From assembly GCF_000972845.2 (NCBI RefSeq), contig NC_040011.1, positions 27,198,379 through 27,262,378 on the forward strand: 64,000 bases of DNA, in the 5' to 3' direction. The notes under the pieces were generated by a model. That model had not been told where the DNA came from and made no database searches. It saw nothing but the letters and a program-made list of their open reading frames with translations. The DNA comes from Larimichthys crocea. Its lineage: Eukaryota > Chordata > Actinopteri > Sciaenidae. Of this stretch, positions 50,831 through 64,000 are shown one piece after another (the first letter of the stretch is position 1; every line of letters begins with the position of its first letter). Both the position numbers and the translations under genes were made by a program.

Positions 50831-51729
50831 CTCTATTTTTTTTTTTTCCCTCTCACAGAAATCCCACTGACCCATATAGTTGATCTCATTTTTGAAGTGT
50901 ATAATATAGATTCCAAGTTAAGAGAACGGAGGCTCTATTATTAGTCCCATTTGAGTTGCACAGCCCCCTTTCTAAGGTGCTGCTGTGTGTTGCTGAATTC
51001 CCTGAGTGAAGGCATTACCATCTCATTTGGGTAAGGGTGAGATTACCTCATGCAACCGAGCTGTTTCATCACAGAAATGCAGAGGGAGCTGAGCTGTCGC
51101 TGCTGATTGTTTATACAGGCTGCTGAAGGTAGAGACATTTCCAGATATATTTCACAAACATCACACATGACAACTTGTGATGCCACCTCACTGATGTTTC
51201 CTTGAAAGGTCTCTCACTAACAACAACATCCTATTGATCCTCAGCACCATTTTAACAACCTCCTCACACGCTCTCACACATGCACACCTGAGTGAGTATG
51301 GATTGAAAAACGTTAGCAGCTAGCAGCTAGCTTTTGCCAACACATATCCAACGTTGTCAATTAGGCCCAGTCATTGTGGGATCAGCCCTGGAGGAGTCCC
51401 GTGCAGGGAGGGAGCGATGAAAATCAGGAGTGTAAATAACGGCTCATCCCTCAGTGCTGAATTAATATGCAATACTTACATTTTTTGTGCTGATTAAAAG
51501 GCTGTGGCACGTGATGAGCTATCAAAACAAGAAATAGACTACTTGGATTAAAATTCTGCTTTTAATTGGATAGATGAAAGGAGCAATTAGTTACAGTTGA
51601 GTTAAGTTCTTTTTTCCAAGTCAGCTTGTCCTCATTTATGAGAAAAAGTGGAAAATAATAATGCTTTTCAACCATACTTCGCTTCATCAACATCACTTTA
51701 AGCACCTTTTGCCTTGAAGGACTTTATTT

Positions 51730-52112
51730 GCACTCAGTAGCTGCTTTATAAGGTACACCTGTATAATCTATTGCATTTCAATACAACAGCTCTGCCATAA
51801 ATTCTGCATTTGCAAAGTTTATCATGTTCAGTTTTTGCTGACTTTGTCAGAAATTTGTAAATTCAATTATATGGTATTTACCGGACTACATTCTACAGAG
51901 AGGTGATCATTTCAGCATGAGGAGGGCTAATATTAGAAACCCCACTGAATATAATGCAGTCTAGTACAATACCGTCATTAAATACAACCTCAGTGCTAAG
52001 ATATATAATTGAATTAACACTGAACCCATCATAAAAGTAGACTTGATGGCAGTGCAGTTGTATTGGATTCCATTAGATTGTACATGTGTGTCTAATAAAG
52101 TGCCACTGAGTG
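51730..52112. mobile_element. Inverted-repeat non-autonomous DNA transposon (MITE-like), copy 1
   Basis: The two ends are imperfect inverted repeats of about 70 bases: the left begins CACTCAGTAGCTGCTTTAT and the right, on the reverse strand, CACTCAGTGGCACTTTATT. Both continue through matching GTACA/ATCTAATG-like and CTGCCAT stretches. TATTT flanks both sides (51725-51729 and 52113-52117), a possible target duplication. There is no transposase reading frame. A GGTACACCT...CTGAGTG element of this kind is, as I recall, common in percomorph fish genomes; the family name is not assigned here. Confidence 0.75.
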
Positions 52113-52251
52113 TATTTCTACTTAGTGTGATGATGATTCTCTGTGTGCATGTGGTGCAAAATGGTGCTGTAGAGTCCAGAGGGGCAAAATATATTGCATC
52201 CATCATGAAGTAGGCTCCCTTTTTTTAGATTTTAAAGCGATATGCACATTT

Positions 52252-52630
52252 TACTCAGTTCTTAGTTTATTAGGTACATCTAGATAAAACAAATGTAGTC
52301 ACATAATGCAATGATAAAACTTTAAGTCCACCTATTTTGCATTTCTAAGCAGTATACGCATATATAATCTTATATATCATAGAATAATGTAATTGTAAGC
52401 AGATATAACATTTTAATGGCAATTAAGTACATTATTTGTCAACAATAATAATCTGCTTACAACTACATTATGGTATGTACTAAACATTTATTCAATGCCG
52501 ATATACTTTTTATGGATGCCAAAAGTATGTGTGTAAACACCATAACCTTCATAAAGGTAAATCTACTGCAGAGCTGCTGTGTTCCTGCAGCAGTTTGAGC
52601 TGTCTGTAACTAATAAAGTGACTGTGAGTG
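52252..52630. mobile_element. Same MITE-like family, degraded copy 2
   Basis: The left end has ACTCAGTTCTTAGTTTATTAGG and the right end, reverse strand, CACTCACAGTCACTTTATTAG. The reverse-strand right arm also shares CAGCTCTGC with copy 1. Its length is within a few bases of copy 1, and it lies 139 bases further on in the same direction. The arms have diverged more than those of copy 1, suggesting an older insertion. No coding capacity is seen. Confidence 0.6.
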
Positions 52631-52639
52631 CATAAAGCT

Positions 52640-55600
52640 TTGCTCATGTTATTCTTTTGAAATAACAAAGACTACAGGTTTAGTCAGAAGTCCTCTGTTC
52701 TCAGAGATCTCAGGAGGACTTGTCCAATGTTGATGACACTGTATATAAACTGCTTACCACTTTAAGTTTCTCTCTTTCATCCTGGTTAGTGGACAGAAAA
52801 AGACACTTCTTCCCACTTGTTGGCCTCCATCCTGCACAGTCAAGATATGTGTTGCATCCATACTGTTTATTCTGTACATTTGTATCCGTGAGGCACATTT
52901 TTTTTCTTTTTTTCAAAGAAATATACAGTTTCAAACAGTTGATGTGACAGCTGTAAGAGTTTGAGGGGCAGGGTTGCTTTGCAGTTTAAAAGGATATATT
53001 TCCTGTTGTGGAAAAGAGGGGCGAGATGACCAGTGGTGTCGTTCTGTTATTGCACCGACCTTACTCATCAATCAGAAATCAAAGCTTTGACAGTTGCCAA
53101 CATTAAAGGGCTGGTGCTGGCGTGTCCTGTGCCAAGAGGCTTCTTTCTGCTGAGCATATTAATATACTGTAGGTCACAAGGAGGCTTGTCATTGATCATG
53201 AAGGGGAGGATGGATACTCCTGAGCCACACCAGGCATGATTTCAGTCAATATTCATACTGGAACATACGGTCATCAAACACAGTGCAATAGTGGACCACT
53301 GAAATGATTGAAGTGGTGTGAGACTTAAACTAAAAGACTAAAAAAAAAAACATCCAGGATCGTAAAAAGTAAGACAACATCCATTCCTGCAGCAAATAAA
53401 TAAATAAAATAAAAATAATTTTACTTGAAGTTTCCTCATATAAACAGAATATTTTATTATTGCAGATAGACTGTTTGCATGGTGCCTAAAGGTCTGTCGA
53501 CATATTTGTATTCTAGGCTGATTTGGGGATTCAGCTCACATAAAAAATAATTTAAAAAGTAAGTAACCAGGATGTCACAGCTGCCAGTTTCGGAGTGCTT
53601 CAAAAAAAAAAACGACTTTTCATCCTGATTCCACTCATCTACGTTTAGGTGCGTTTGCTGTGTTTTTCTCCGCCCCTTTTGGGATTTTGATTCAGGCAAG
53701 ATGTCTGTTTATCTGAACCACCTACAGAACTTCGACTGAGCCTCTTTTGCATTCGAAATTGTGTCTTTTTAAAATCTCGTGAAGTCAAGTTAACAATCGA
53801 GCTGTAACTCTCTTTGATCTGCTGCTTTAACCGCACATTAATAATCACATTGATGTGAATATAATTTGCACCAAATATCATAGTATCTGTAATTAACTTT
53901 TTTTTTTTTTTTTTTTTTTTGCAGACTCTGAGTGTTTTGTTATTGTTGACATTCATGAGTTTAGTCAATTTTGGAGTCATCTAAAGTATTACAAGTAAAA
54001 TGCATGTAAACTTAAAGTTTGCATAGCATGTTTGTTAGATTTCTTTATCCAAAGATTAAATACTCTCAGCTGTCACAGTAAGCCCCACTGTGGGAATGGC
54101 CTGGCTGTTTATCAACAAGTGAACATGCACAATCCATTCACTCATTTGGAAATATGTGCACCGGAAAATGTACAACACACTGCAGCTTCACAGCATCACC
54201 AGTGACTAGTGCTGTTTTGCAAGGGGTGCCATCTCTCAGAATCAAGATGGAGCCACACAAACAAATCCCTAGTCAGACAAAATATGTGCAAGATAACATG
54301 CATGTTTCATGATGTCAGTAACAAGACGTTCTGAGTTGGCACCATGTCTCGAGCAATGTAGTTTGTGCCTTTTACCAGCAGCATTTAGAGTATCTCAATT
54401 CTTATGCAGAGACTGTGATTTAGCCTTTTTTGTGTGTACCGGGACATGTTTATGGGCTAATAGGCCTTTGTTAGTAGTACTCTATTTATTTAATACAATT
54501 GTAGTGTGAACAGAAGGAATAATAAACAGGCTGACTAAACATACGATTCTTCTTTTGGGCTGAGAAAACCCTGTGTAAGGACACAAAAGGGGGACGTTTC
54601 CACTGCGGAAAGTAAATTCTTTTGAAGTGGAACTAATCATCTGAGGGATGGTTCTCGTTGTCCTAACAACGCAGCTGAATTGGAATGAGCCTTCTTTTTT
54701 GTGGAAGATATGTTTTCTTTTTTTCATTCAGAACTGATGATGATAGTAGTTTCACGCCCTGTCCACCCACATTGTCTGTCCAAACTTCTTTGCAGATAAG
54801 TCTTTACTTGGAGACGCCGAACACACGGTGGGTGACTCTTGGACTGTGACGTCAGCCTCACTCCTCTGTCTTCTAGTCTTTACGCTTTTTAATACCGTTA
54901 GAATGAAAGGGGAATCTCACAGCAAATCCTCTCCAATAACAGTTCTTTCTTAGAGTGTGAAAAGATCAAGACTTTTAAACTACTCCTATATCATAATGTA
55001 CTGGTCACTGCTTTAATGTTTTAGGTTTTGGTTGCTTTTAACAAAATTAAATATGTACAGTGTTCATCTTTGTGAAATTGAGGCTGTATTTAAACAGTAG
55101 TGAGGGCAAACAATTTAAATCTTAGAATATGCAAACATTATAATACTTAAGATACTAATATACTAATAGATTTTCTTCTTCTATAGAACTGTTAAGGTAG
55201 GTAGCAGGTAAAATGGTGAAAATATTCTGTAATAATAAGCAGCTTTGAATGCATGTTTCAAATTGGAGTATCTTGAATGCAGCATTTCTCTGTTGCAAAC
55301 CTCTGATAATATATATACTAAGTGCCTCTCTTTCTCTTTATTGCCTAACTTTAAGTTTTATTGTTTACTAGCTTCTGACAAGTTAAGATTTTAAATTTTC
55401 ATTGTTGTTTTTTTATTTTTCTGATATTAATAGACTGAACATGTTTGAAGGTGTAGCAGATATTTATTTTTATCTCAGTGTAATTAACATCAAATAACAA
55501 TACATTTTAAAAAATGACCTAAAAAAACACTAAAATGAAAGACCTGTTGAGATTTGCATGCTTTAACTCTGAACGACAGTCAAACCACATACATGAAGTC

Positions 55601-56190
55601 TTTGTGAAGGCTTAGCCAGTCATTTATGATAAATTACGCGAGCTGTTCTTTCCTTACATGTCGATATTTACTGGGTCTGTTAGGTTGTAAATGGTTTGCA
55701 GCAAAGTAAATGCAGGAGCAATTATTGGCTGGAATGATGAGGTCTCTGATTCACTGTGACATCTCCTTTGTCTGGAACTGAAGGGATGTAACTGTGTGCT
55801 CCAGCTCCTATCCAGGGTCCCCTCGTACGCCCCCTTAGGGAATTTAGAAAGGTAACTTTGGCCTTCTGACCTCAGACTGAGAGAATTCCAATCTTGTACC
55901 ATTACTAAATCTAAATTCACATAGGCTATATATCCTCGTCTCTCTTGAGTTATAAACTGTCAGCCTTTCTGCTAGTCCTATAGTCATCCAGCCGTTTTAT
56001 TGTCTCAGTGGGGGTACAGAGTTCAGGCAGCAGTCATCCCCAAAACAGAGGTGAACTGTTTGGGGAAGCGTCTCGGCTACTGTGCTAACTTATCATTCAG
56101 ACCTCTCGAGGCTTTGAAGGGGCACACAAAACACAGTGTGCATTCTTCATTGTAAACTTCTTGTAGATTATAGTGCTCAGACAGTTTGTC
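52640..56190. other. Gene-free sequence
   Basis: AT-rich with A10 (53340), T22-type (53899-53920) runs and a full CRE TGACGTCA at 54847-54854. No coding or RNA-gene signal. Confidence 0.6.
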
Positions 56191-56199
56191 ACACAAATA

Positions 56200-56250
56200 A
56201 ACAGAATTGCCCCTTGAGGGGCAAATAAAGTATTTTGAATTGAATTGAAA
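56200..56250 (+). repeat. LINE 3' tail fragment (CR1/Rex1-like)
   Basis: AATTGCCCCTTGAGGGGCAA, then ATAAAGTATTTTGAATTG and a short ATTGA-type terminal repeat. Fish CR1/Rex1-type LINEs end in this stem-loop, AATAAAGTAT and short-repeat pattern. No upstream reverse transcriptase is seen, so it is a truncated tail. Confidence 0.55.
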
Positions 56251-56259
56251 TGAAAAAGC

Positions 56260-58050
56260 TCTTGTTAAGAGTTTAAAATATTCACCAAATAAGGCCCCAG
56301 AACTTATGACACATTTTTACTATTCATACTTTTTCATGGCTCTATTCAAAGCTTGCCTACTGTGTTTTCATGCTTATTATATATGCAAACTTCTGATGGC
56401 CATATAAGTCTACATTATTCATAAATATTCTCTAATATGATTTATTAATTGTGATATTCCACTTTACATAGAAGGACACCAAAAGAACAATAGGATTCTG
56501 ATTTATATTGTGTTGAAAAATCATAAAATCAAACAATTTATCAACCCTCTACAATAGCAGCCTGTCGGCAGTGAACTCATGAATGTAGCCAAAGATTTGG
56601 CAAACAAATTAGACCCAGTATGAGTCTGTGTTGATAACTATAGTGAAGTATTTGTATTACCGAGAGGCAGGTGGCAGCCAAATGAACAAAGTCGTTCTCA
56701 GTCAAAAACAAATTCAAGTGCAGTACTGACTCGTACTCGGCAGTCATAAATCTACATGATGTTCAGTTAATGCAACAGCTTTTCACACAGTACTTTAAGT
56801 GTATTCAGGCAGCTGATGCAGGATTTGGCAGCAGTGTGTTCACAGTAATGTCACGCACGGTTGCAGTGACAGGAGAAGACAACTCCGTCTTCCTCAACAG
56901 GCGACGATAACAGCAGGATTAACCTTGCTTTTCTCTTAAAAAAATGCTAAAAACAAATGTTTGGATATTGAATCTGTTTTGTCTTGCCACTGCCTGCTAT
57001 CTGCTGAAGCTTCACAGGGCACACACACACACTCACACATTATTACTGACTGCAGCAGGTTACGGCAGGACAGCACATAAGCCCGTGGCACGCTTGAATG
57101 TGGGCCATTTTTAGTTCTTGTTGGTTAGAAGAAATTCAGCCCTTTAGAGGATACAAACTTAGAATCCTCAAACCACCTAATTTCTTCTTTCCCGCTAGAA
57201 ATTGCCTCTTTTCAAAGCTCACTGAAAGCACGCTGTATTTTAAACTTGGATGAAGAGACTGATGTCCCAGAAATACAAAATGGTTAGCAATAGCAATGCC
57301 CAGAAATACGTTTTCTTAACAGAGCGATTGATCAGTGTAGCATTATCTTCATATCTTCCAAATATCCCTTGGCGTGCTTTGTAATTTTTACGTGCCATGC
57401 GGTAGCTGGTTGCCATTGTCATCATGGCAGACTGGGAGCCGGGGAGAGGATGCCAGTGCTGTGCCAGTTGGCTCAAGTAGTGAAAACACAAGGCAGACAC
57501 AGCACGATTCTAATCTTTATCGTTCCAGACACGAAGGTCACTTTTGTGGCGATTGCAGTTTTTATGCGGCCCATTAATCACAAGACGGATTCCATATACT
57601 ATATATGGATCTATAAAACCACATACAATAGACCATATCTTTCAGTGCTTTTCATCACACGTGTATTTGACACACATTTTATGTGAATGTGTTGCAAGAT
57701 TTATACGTATACGTGTATACATATATGTTTAAAATGTGGATTTTTTTTTTTTTTACCCTCTTAAATTAGAAGAAAAAGATTAAGGTCAAGTTATTCAGAC
57801 ATTGTTACGTAACGCTGTGAGCCAGAGCCTCTTCGGTGATCGAGCAAACAGGAATAGCACATGTCTATTGTTAAGATGTAAGCTGCCATGAGAATTGGTA
57901 AATAGGTAATTGCGTATCTTGTGAGTTTTATGTCTGTTACGAAACAAACAAACGCTATTTTCGTCTTTGGCATGCTGCGTTTGCTATAGCTATAAAAAAA
58001 TAAAAAAAAAGAAGAAGGAAGATAAAATGTGTGGACTTTAAGTTATTGTA
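56260..58050. other. Gene-free sequence
   Basis: Mixed AT-rich sequence with a small repeat-free, GC-balanced patch at 57380-57560 and a T14 run near 57741. No gene seen. Confidence 0.6.
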
Positions 58051-58059
58051 TAGCTTTAT

Positions 58060-58350
58060 CAGTTTTCACGCAGCTCTGCAGACTGTAGACCATCCTCTTG
58101 GTGGTGCTTTGCTTGGTAGACAATAGTCCTGCAAATATCAGGGGCCAAGTCATTATCTTCTGCTCAGCAGGTGTAGACATTATTGGAGTGTTGAACTAAT
58201 GATATGTAATGAGCTCTCTGTGACACATGTCTAGCCACCCTTACTATCATGGGGCCCATTAATAGATAACAGCACCATAATTAGCTTTGTTTGGAAGCCA
58301 AACCTAAGCTTATAAATATATCAAACTATATTTAAGTTGTGTGTGCACTT
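58060..58350. promoter_or_regulatory. Candidate conserved element J
   Basis: Unique stretch with CTAATGATATGTAATGAGCT, GCCCATTAATAGATAAC and CCATAATTAGC homeodomain cores and no repeats. It resembles blocks A-E in texture. Confidence 0.33.
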
Positions 58351-58359
58351 TCACATGCT

Positions 58360-60170
58360 GTGCGTTCCTGCACTGGGCCAAAAACTGAATTAATCTTACT
58401 TTTTACAGCTGTTTGGTGGATTTAGTTTTAGTTGCGTCAACATGGCGATGCGTACATACTATCAAAGCGCTGATACTATACACAGTATTCACACTGCTGA
58501 CAAGTGGCCTTTCTAAGTGCTCACATTTTCTTTTTCTTTTTAAACAAACACCAAGAAAATTATTCCATGACTAACAGAGGCGTGAGGCATTATTTGTTAG
58601 TGTTTTCAGTGTACTCTGTAAATTGAAAGCCCAGGACACAAATACATGGCTGTCTTAAAAATTTATATTGAAAATGGTTTTGATGTTGTACCCCACTGCA
58701 AACACTTTCAGCCTTCTGCAGGTCTCCTAGCAACAGCAAACAAAGGCAGGACCCATCTCAAGTTTCCCGTGGAGCGGCCAGTCCAGCGTGCCTTTGATCT
58801 TGACTGGGAAAATAGCTGAGTGGGCACTACTCGCATTTGTCTTTCATTTACTCCAGCCCCCCCACCCTTTTCCAAAATGCTCCCTGAAACAGCCAAATCT
58901 TCATCTGTCCCCGGCAACCAACACCCCTCCTGGATAATCAACCATAGCAAGGGAAGTCATTGAAGAACTACAAAGTTTAGTCGAGATTGGACGTTTTTGT
59001 TTTGGAGCACAGTTGCCACCTTTAGCGGGCTATCATTTTTGGTTTTTCTGTGCAGGGAAGCGAGTGTGTTAACCAAGATGGTGTTTTATCCTTTGTTTCT
59101 ATTGTCTCAGTGTAGTCTTGCTGCAGAATTTATCAACCCGTGTCTCAAGGCTTTGAGATAAATCCTTAGAAAAACACAAATGGCGCCTTTAACCTTGCCT
59201 TTGCAAATGTTTACAACTTTATCAACTTTTGAAAACTGAAAATACTTTTATTCCATAAATGTGCCAGTACCCAAAAAGTGGATTTTAAAAGTCGTCGGGT
59301 TGCCACTGTGCGCTTTTATTTTGAAATCTATGTTTAAAACCTAGAATGCACACAGGAAAAGAAATATTTTGAACTCATTTCCCATGCTTAATTATGTTTT
59401 TGAAGTACGTTGCAGCAATCGAAATATAAATAACTCCCTCATTCTATTCATGACCAAAGATAGATAGAGCAATGTATCTTAGGGCTATTGAATGCTATCT
59501 TACTCCAGTGCTCTGCTCAGTTTTTATCCAAAGCAGCTCAGACAGCTCAGGAGATTTAACAAATTGAAGTGTTACACACTGTTTTGGTGTAATGTACTAT
59601 AATTGATGTTTCTATCTTGTGCTGAGGCCTTCTAAAGCAATTGCTTGTGTTTGTAGAAAGACATGCAGCCCAGTGGGGTGTATTGACTCAGCCTGTTGAC
59701 TAATACTGCTCTATTGGCATGTTTTAATGCTCTCCCATTGTTTGACTAACAGACTCCTCTGTAAAGCTAAAAGCTCACCTTGCACACTGCTTAAGGTGGG
59801 GATCACTTTTATACTTTTTTTCCACACTGTACCAATAAACTGGAAACTTTCTGTTGGTGTAAATGGGTCAGCATGTGTTTTCTAACCTGGTTTGTTGTGG
59901 TCTGGGTTCAAGGCACACTTAACATTGTTCCGAAAATGCTCCTCTCTGCCCTTGTTAATCAAACAGATGATTGTAATCCTAACACAATGTTGTCAAAATG
60001 TTTCAATTATATTGTTAGATTGCACACGTTGATTTTGAAATGCAATAACCTTGTTATGCAATGCCTTCACTGGCAGCAGGCCGCTTGTTTTGTTAATGAT
60101 CTTACATTTACCATTGAGACTAGTCTGGTGTAAGTGTTTCAGTATAGGGTGACTTCATATTCACAGTATT
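58360..60170. other. Gene-free sequence
   Basis: Unique sequence with an RFX half-site CCTAGCAAC at 58726-58734. No coding signal. Confidence 0.6.
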
Positions 60171-60177
60171 GAAGACA

Positions 60178-60548
60178 CAAGTAAAAGTAACAATATCACA
60201 ATGTAGAAATACTCCATTTTATACACCTTCAAGTAAAAGTAACAAAGTAAACTCAATATAATACTTTATTATTATGCAGAAAATGGCCCATGTGAGTTTT
60301 ACATGATTATATCTCAAATAGTAGATAATTCATAGTGATGCAGTAATAATATGTAAGATGCATTTTAATGTTGTAGGTCGTTGAGGTGGAACTCACTGTG
60401 TTTTATATGTACAGCTGACTACTAAATATAGCTGTGAAATAAATGTAGTGAAGTAAAAAGTAGAAGTAAGGTGTACAAAATAGAAAGTACCTGTAAATTG
60501 TATTTAAGTACAGCACCTGAGTAAATGTACTCACTTTCTTTCCATCAG
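60178..60548. repeat. Common teleost interspersed repeat (AAGTAAAAGTA type)
   Basis: The block begins with CAAGTAAAAGTAACAA (repeated at about 60230), passes through ATTATGCAGAAAATGGCCCAT and GTAGTGAAGTAAAAAGTAG, and ends GAGTAAATGTACTCACTTTC. This order of short motifs is one I recognise as a widespread interspersed repeat of percomorph fishes. It has no coding capacity. The class (DNA transposon versus other) is not decided from this copy. Confidence 0.65.
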
Positions 60549-60559
60549 TTCCATTAGTC

Positions 60560-63500
60560 TGCTGTAATGATGTAAAAATAAGCGCAATAAATGGAATGAT
60601 AATAAACATTTAAGGCATTTAAAAGTTGGGAAGTATGCTTCCTTCACCAAGTACATGAGCTTTCAGGACATTTCAGGACAAGATATATCACAAGAAATTG
60701 TAATTGAATATTTTATGTTGTGGAATATCTTTGATAAAAAGCTTCTAACTGTCTATTTTATTTAAGCTTATTTTGTAAAAAATATTGTTTCCAAGGTCAA
60801 CAAATAATGTTTATACCCCAAAGTTGCTGCTTCTGCTTATAATACTGAGATTTCCACAAAATATCAGCTGCAATTTAGCAACTGTGTCACAGTTTTTTTA
60901 AAGATACATGTAAACATAAACACTGCAGTTAATCAAAATACTGCAAAATATTTTACAGTGTTTTTTTTCTATTTTCTATATGAGTACTATTTGCATATTT
61001 TTCAGCTCCGTCAAGGGAGTAGAAAACCCATATTTCATCTGTTATACTGATGCTTGTTTATGAGCAACACTAGCTGGGTCCTATTTTGGTTTGTCAAAGC
61101 AAAGCTGCAGAAAAGCAAGTTTTTACATTCCTTCATGATCCTTTTATGGAAGTGACTATGGTTTGGATTGTTACATGTGAAAGAACTGTGAAAAAACTGG
61201 TCCCACCTCTGCCTTCAAACCGCCTGTATCCTCCCCTGCATACGCTTTACACTCTGACAAGTCTTGCATTCATTACTTCACAGTATTCAATGCTATATAG
61301 TCGCATTGCTCAGCACTAGACCTGAGGCAGAAGGGAACACTGTTACCAGCATGACACAGGATGATAAACAAAAGGTTGTGATCTAGTACAGAGAAACAGA
61401 AGTGTTCAGATAAGCAGACCCTTACCTTTCAAGCAGTCTTGTGACCTGGAAAGGCCAAGAAAGGTTTGCTTTTACCTCTTACCTTCAAGAACTCTTTTCT
61501 AACTAAAAGGGTTCTTCTGGGGAAGAAAAACATTTGAAGCAGATCTTCTTCTTTTTTTTCTCCCCCTCTCTCCCAAAAACCCCATCGGAACCCATTTTAG
61601 CATATTTATTTATAGCGTGTTTCTGATTCAGAATCCTGCGCAAAAAGACTGTTATAGCATCAAGCATCATCACATTACCCCTGACAAAAAATAAAGCATG
61701 TCTTCATGCTTGTCTGCAGCAAACCCCACACAGAGTTATACCCCTCTGATAACTGCATGTGCCATCTGACTCTGACAACAATGTTGGGGTGGAGAATGTA
61801 TTAATATCCTCCTGAGCCCCAAGCATGCACGTTTACTGTCACCTTAATTCATCAGTTTATATGCTTACCACAGCTTACTTTCAGTGGGATTCCATGCAAG
61901 TCCTACCTTTTTAAGAAGATGTTTACGTCTAAGCTCAGAACTTCCTTATCTGACTGACTAATTTTGTACATACATACTCCTTTTTATGAAACTAGAACTC
62001 CTTTATGACACTTTAAAGTGATTTGTAGTGATGTGTGGTGTATCTAAGTAACACAAATATTGATGCACTGTAAATAGTGCTGCTTTGTAATGTTTCCTCT
62101 AGACCTCTATAATGACATCCATATAAAGAATGTAGGTCAACATTTGCATAAGGATACTGTAGAGGATGTATATTAGTAAAACTCTATCATATTTCATTAT
62201 ATTTTGATATTTTGCATTTTTGTTTGAATGTAACTTTCAGCCATTAGTATCAGCATTGTTCCAGAGCATCACTCGCAAACCACAAATCACACTGAATCTA
62301 CTGTTTAATACACCAACACGCTATCTTTTCAGTATACATTGCCACCGTATTTCTTCTTCTAAGAGTGCTTAGAGTGCTGTGAACAAGTTCCTGTTCTTGT
62401 ATAAGACACTTCTTGTGCTCCTGTAGCTGCCGAAATAGCACCACATGGGACCACAGTATGCGAACAGTGAGCTCTTGATTCAATGCTAGTTCCTTTGATT
62501 CAATTTTAACTTGTCGGTTTAATCAAATTTAAATAAATTTACATATTTTTAAATTTACTTCTAATGGTGCAGTGAGGTTTGGTTTTTTTCATCCAAGATT
62601 TAAGATATTCATCTTTGACAACTAGGCCTCCTTTTCAATACAATGATGGTGAGTTTACATTTAAAGAAATCTACAGTATAGTGTGTCTTTCCAGAAACAA
62701 GGTATTTTTTTATTCTGTGAAATCACAGAACTCACCGTGAAAGGTTTTTATTTGAACTATCTTATGTTTAAGATTGGAGGGTGCAGGCAGAAATCAAATT
62801 AAATTTAAACACCAACAAATAAGTTTTGTCTTTGTAATATGGGACTTATTCTTTAACTCAAAAGCCACTCACTGCTTTATAACTTCTGCCTATATTCCAA
62901 TTAAGATTACGTTCTCCTGGGTAGACAGACTCAAATCATTACTTGAGCATATTAATCTTGCTTTAAAGGAACCATATTGTTCCAGCAGTCCTCTGAGTTA
63001 CCTTAATGTTTCTGCTCATTTGCAGATAATTTGATCGCAGTCACACTACCACCAGCTTGCAAAAGAGCTCAGTTTAATTTCTGTCTGTTCGAGAGGATGT
63101 TTCAGTGTGGAGGTGTTTTAAAGAGAATTTTGCCCATTGAATGTTGCAAACCCACCTACACTTTTATTCAATTCATCACAGACCATCATACGGCTAAGTT
63201 CTGCATCTCGTGTTTACCCTTTAAAATGCAAAAAATTGTCCTTACACTTACGCTCAAGCATGTTTAAATTCAAGTTGGGTGTAAGGCACGACATGAACTT
63301 GGAAAGAGAGTCTCTTCAAAGCGTTGGAAGCAAAAAAAAATGCATGAGTAGATCGACTGAAACTGGCATCAATCTGCATTTTTTAAACATGCATTTAACA
63401 TGTGATCTGCTGGCTGTTGCTCTGACCAAATCAAGGGGATTTAAATATGCTGTTTATAGATGCAATTTTCTGCTTTTCTAGAGTTTTCTGAAATGTAGGC

Positions 63501-64000
63501 TGCTACGCCTACATAGAAACAGGAGTACTATAGAGTTTTCGCACATCACTGAGATCTGCAATAATTTTAACCTTCATATATTTTTTTCTAACCTCCAGAG
63601 CACTGCTTTTGAGTTCCTCTTCCTTTTCAAAAAGTCAGTCTACCGTAATCCCATGGGAACATAAAGAACGAGTAAAGCCAACACTATATCTATTTAGAGT
63701 GATGCAAAGACATGTTACACCATCTCAGTCTGTGTCAGCCTATATGCTATGTACACTTGGATGAAGTCAGTGTCTGTTTGTGCCATATAGATTTATCACC
63801 TCTTAAGTTTATGACATTTCTGGAGAGAAAAAACAATCATGGCACAGACGGAGTGGGGGTGGGGTGGCATTTGTCAGTGCTCTCATTGGGGTTCAAAAGT
63901 AGAATGCAAAATGTCTGTCTTTGTCTAATCCAACACGTTTTATTTTTGTAACTGAGAAATCTGTTCAGGGACCCCAACATTTTTTTTTTCCAACTGTCAG
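60560..64000. other. Gene-free sequence to the window end
   Basis: AT-rich; several open frames under 115 codons, none with recognisable domains. No repeat family or RNA gene recognised. Confidence 0.6.

Overview
The window is vertebrate, most likely teleost fish, nuclear DNA. It is AT-rich and intron-bearing, studded with (CA)n/(GT)n microsatellites, and carries interspersed repeats of kinds common in ray-finned fishes. Only two protein-coding genes can be supported, and both encode five-finger C2H2 transcription factors of the ZIC family. zic3 lies on the minus strand (coding span 28277-30914, three coding exons, 445 residues). zic6 lies on the plus strand (coding span 38686-42094, two coding exons, 527 residues). 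They are head to head, with about 7.8 kb between their start codons. Pairing of zic3 with zic6 is a known fish arrangement, equivalent to the zic1-zic4 and zic2-zic5 pairs. It supports the teleost call, because mammals have ZIC3 but no zic6.

Layout: 1-26.8 kb is the gene-free flank downstream of zic3. It holds microsatellites and several unique, high-complexity blocks that look like conserved enhancers (12.5-13.1, 17.0-17.2, 19.2-19.5 and 22.7-23.8 kb), plus a CpG-rich, G-run-rich patch at 24.2-25.15 kb. Roughly 26.8-28.3 kb is the probable zic3 3' UTR. 28.3-30.9 kb is zic3. 30.9-38.7 kb is the shared 5' region, with a CCAAT-box cluster near zic3, CT/CA repeats, enhancer-like blocks and a compact promoter-like stretch before zic6. 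38.7-42.4 kb is zic6. 42.4-64 kb is gene-free, with two tandem copies of one inverted-repeat transposon (51.73-52.63 kb), three other recognisable repeat fragments (45.0, 56.2 and 60.2-60.5 kb) and more enhancer-like blocks.

The two proteins share the ZIC DNA-binding core: a tandem CWCH2 first and second finger, then three further C2H2 fingers. An intron interrupts both genes at exactly the same glycine codon between fingers 3 and 4. Such paired genes are typically co-expressed in dorsal neural tissue and early mesoderm through shared enhancers, and the large gene-free flanks fit a developmental regulatory domain. I found no unknown multi-gene system. The most unusual signal is structural: zic3 exon 2 is bracketed by complementary (UG)n and (CA)n tracts in the pre-mRNA, and the (UG)n sits where the polypyrimidine tract of the 3' splice site should be.
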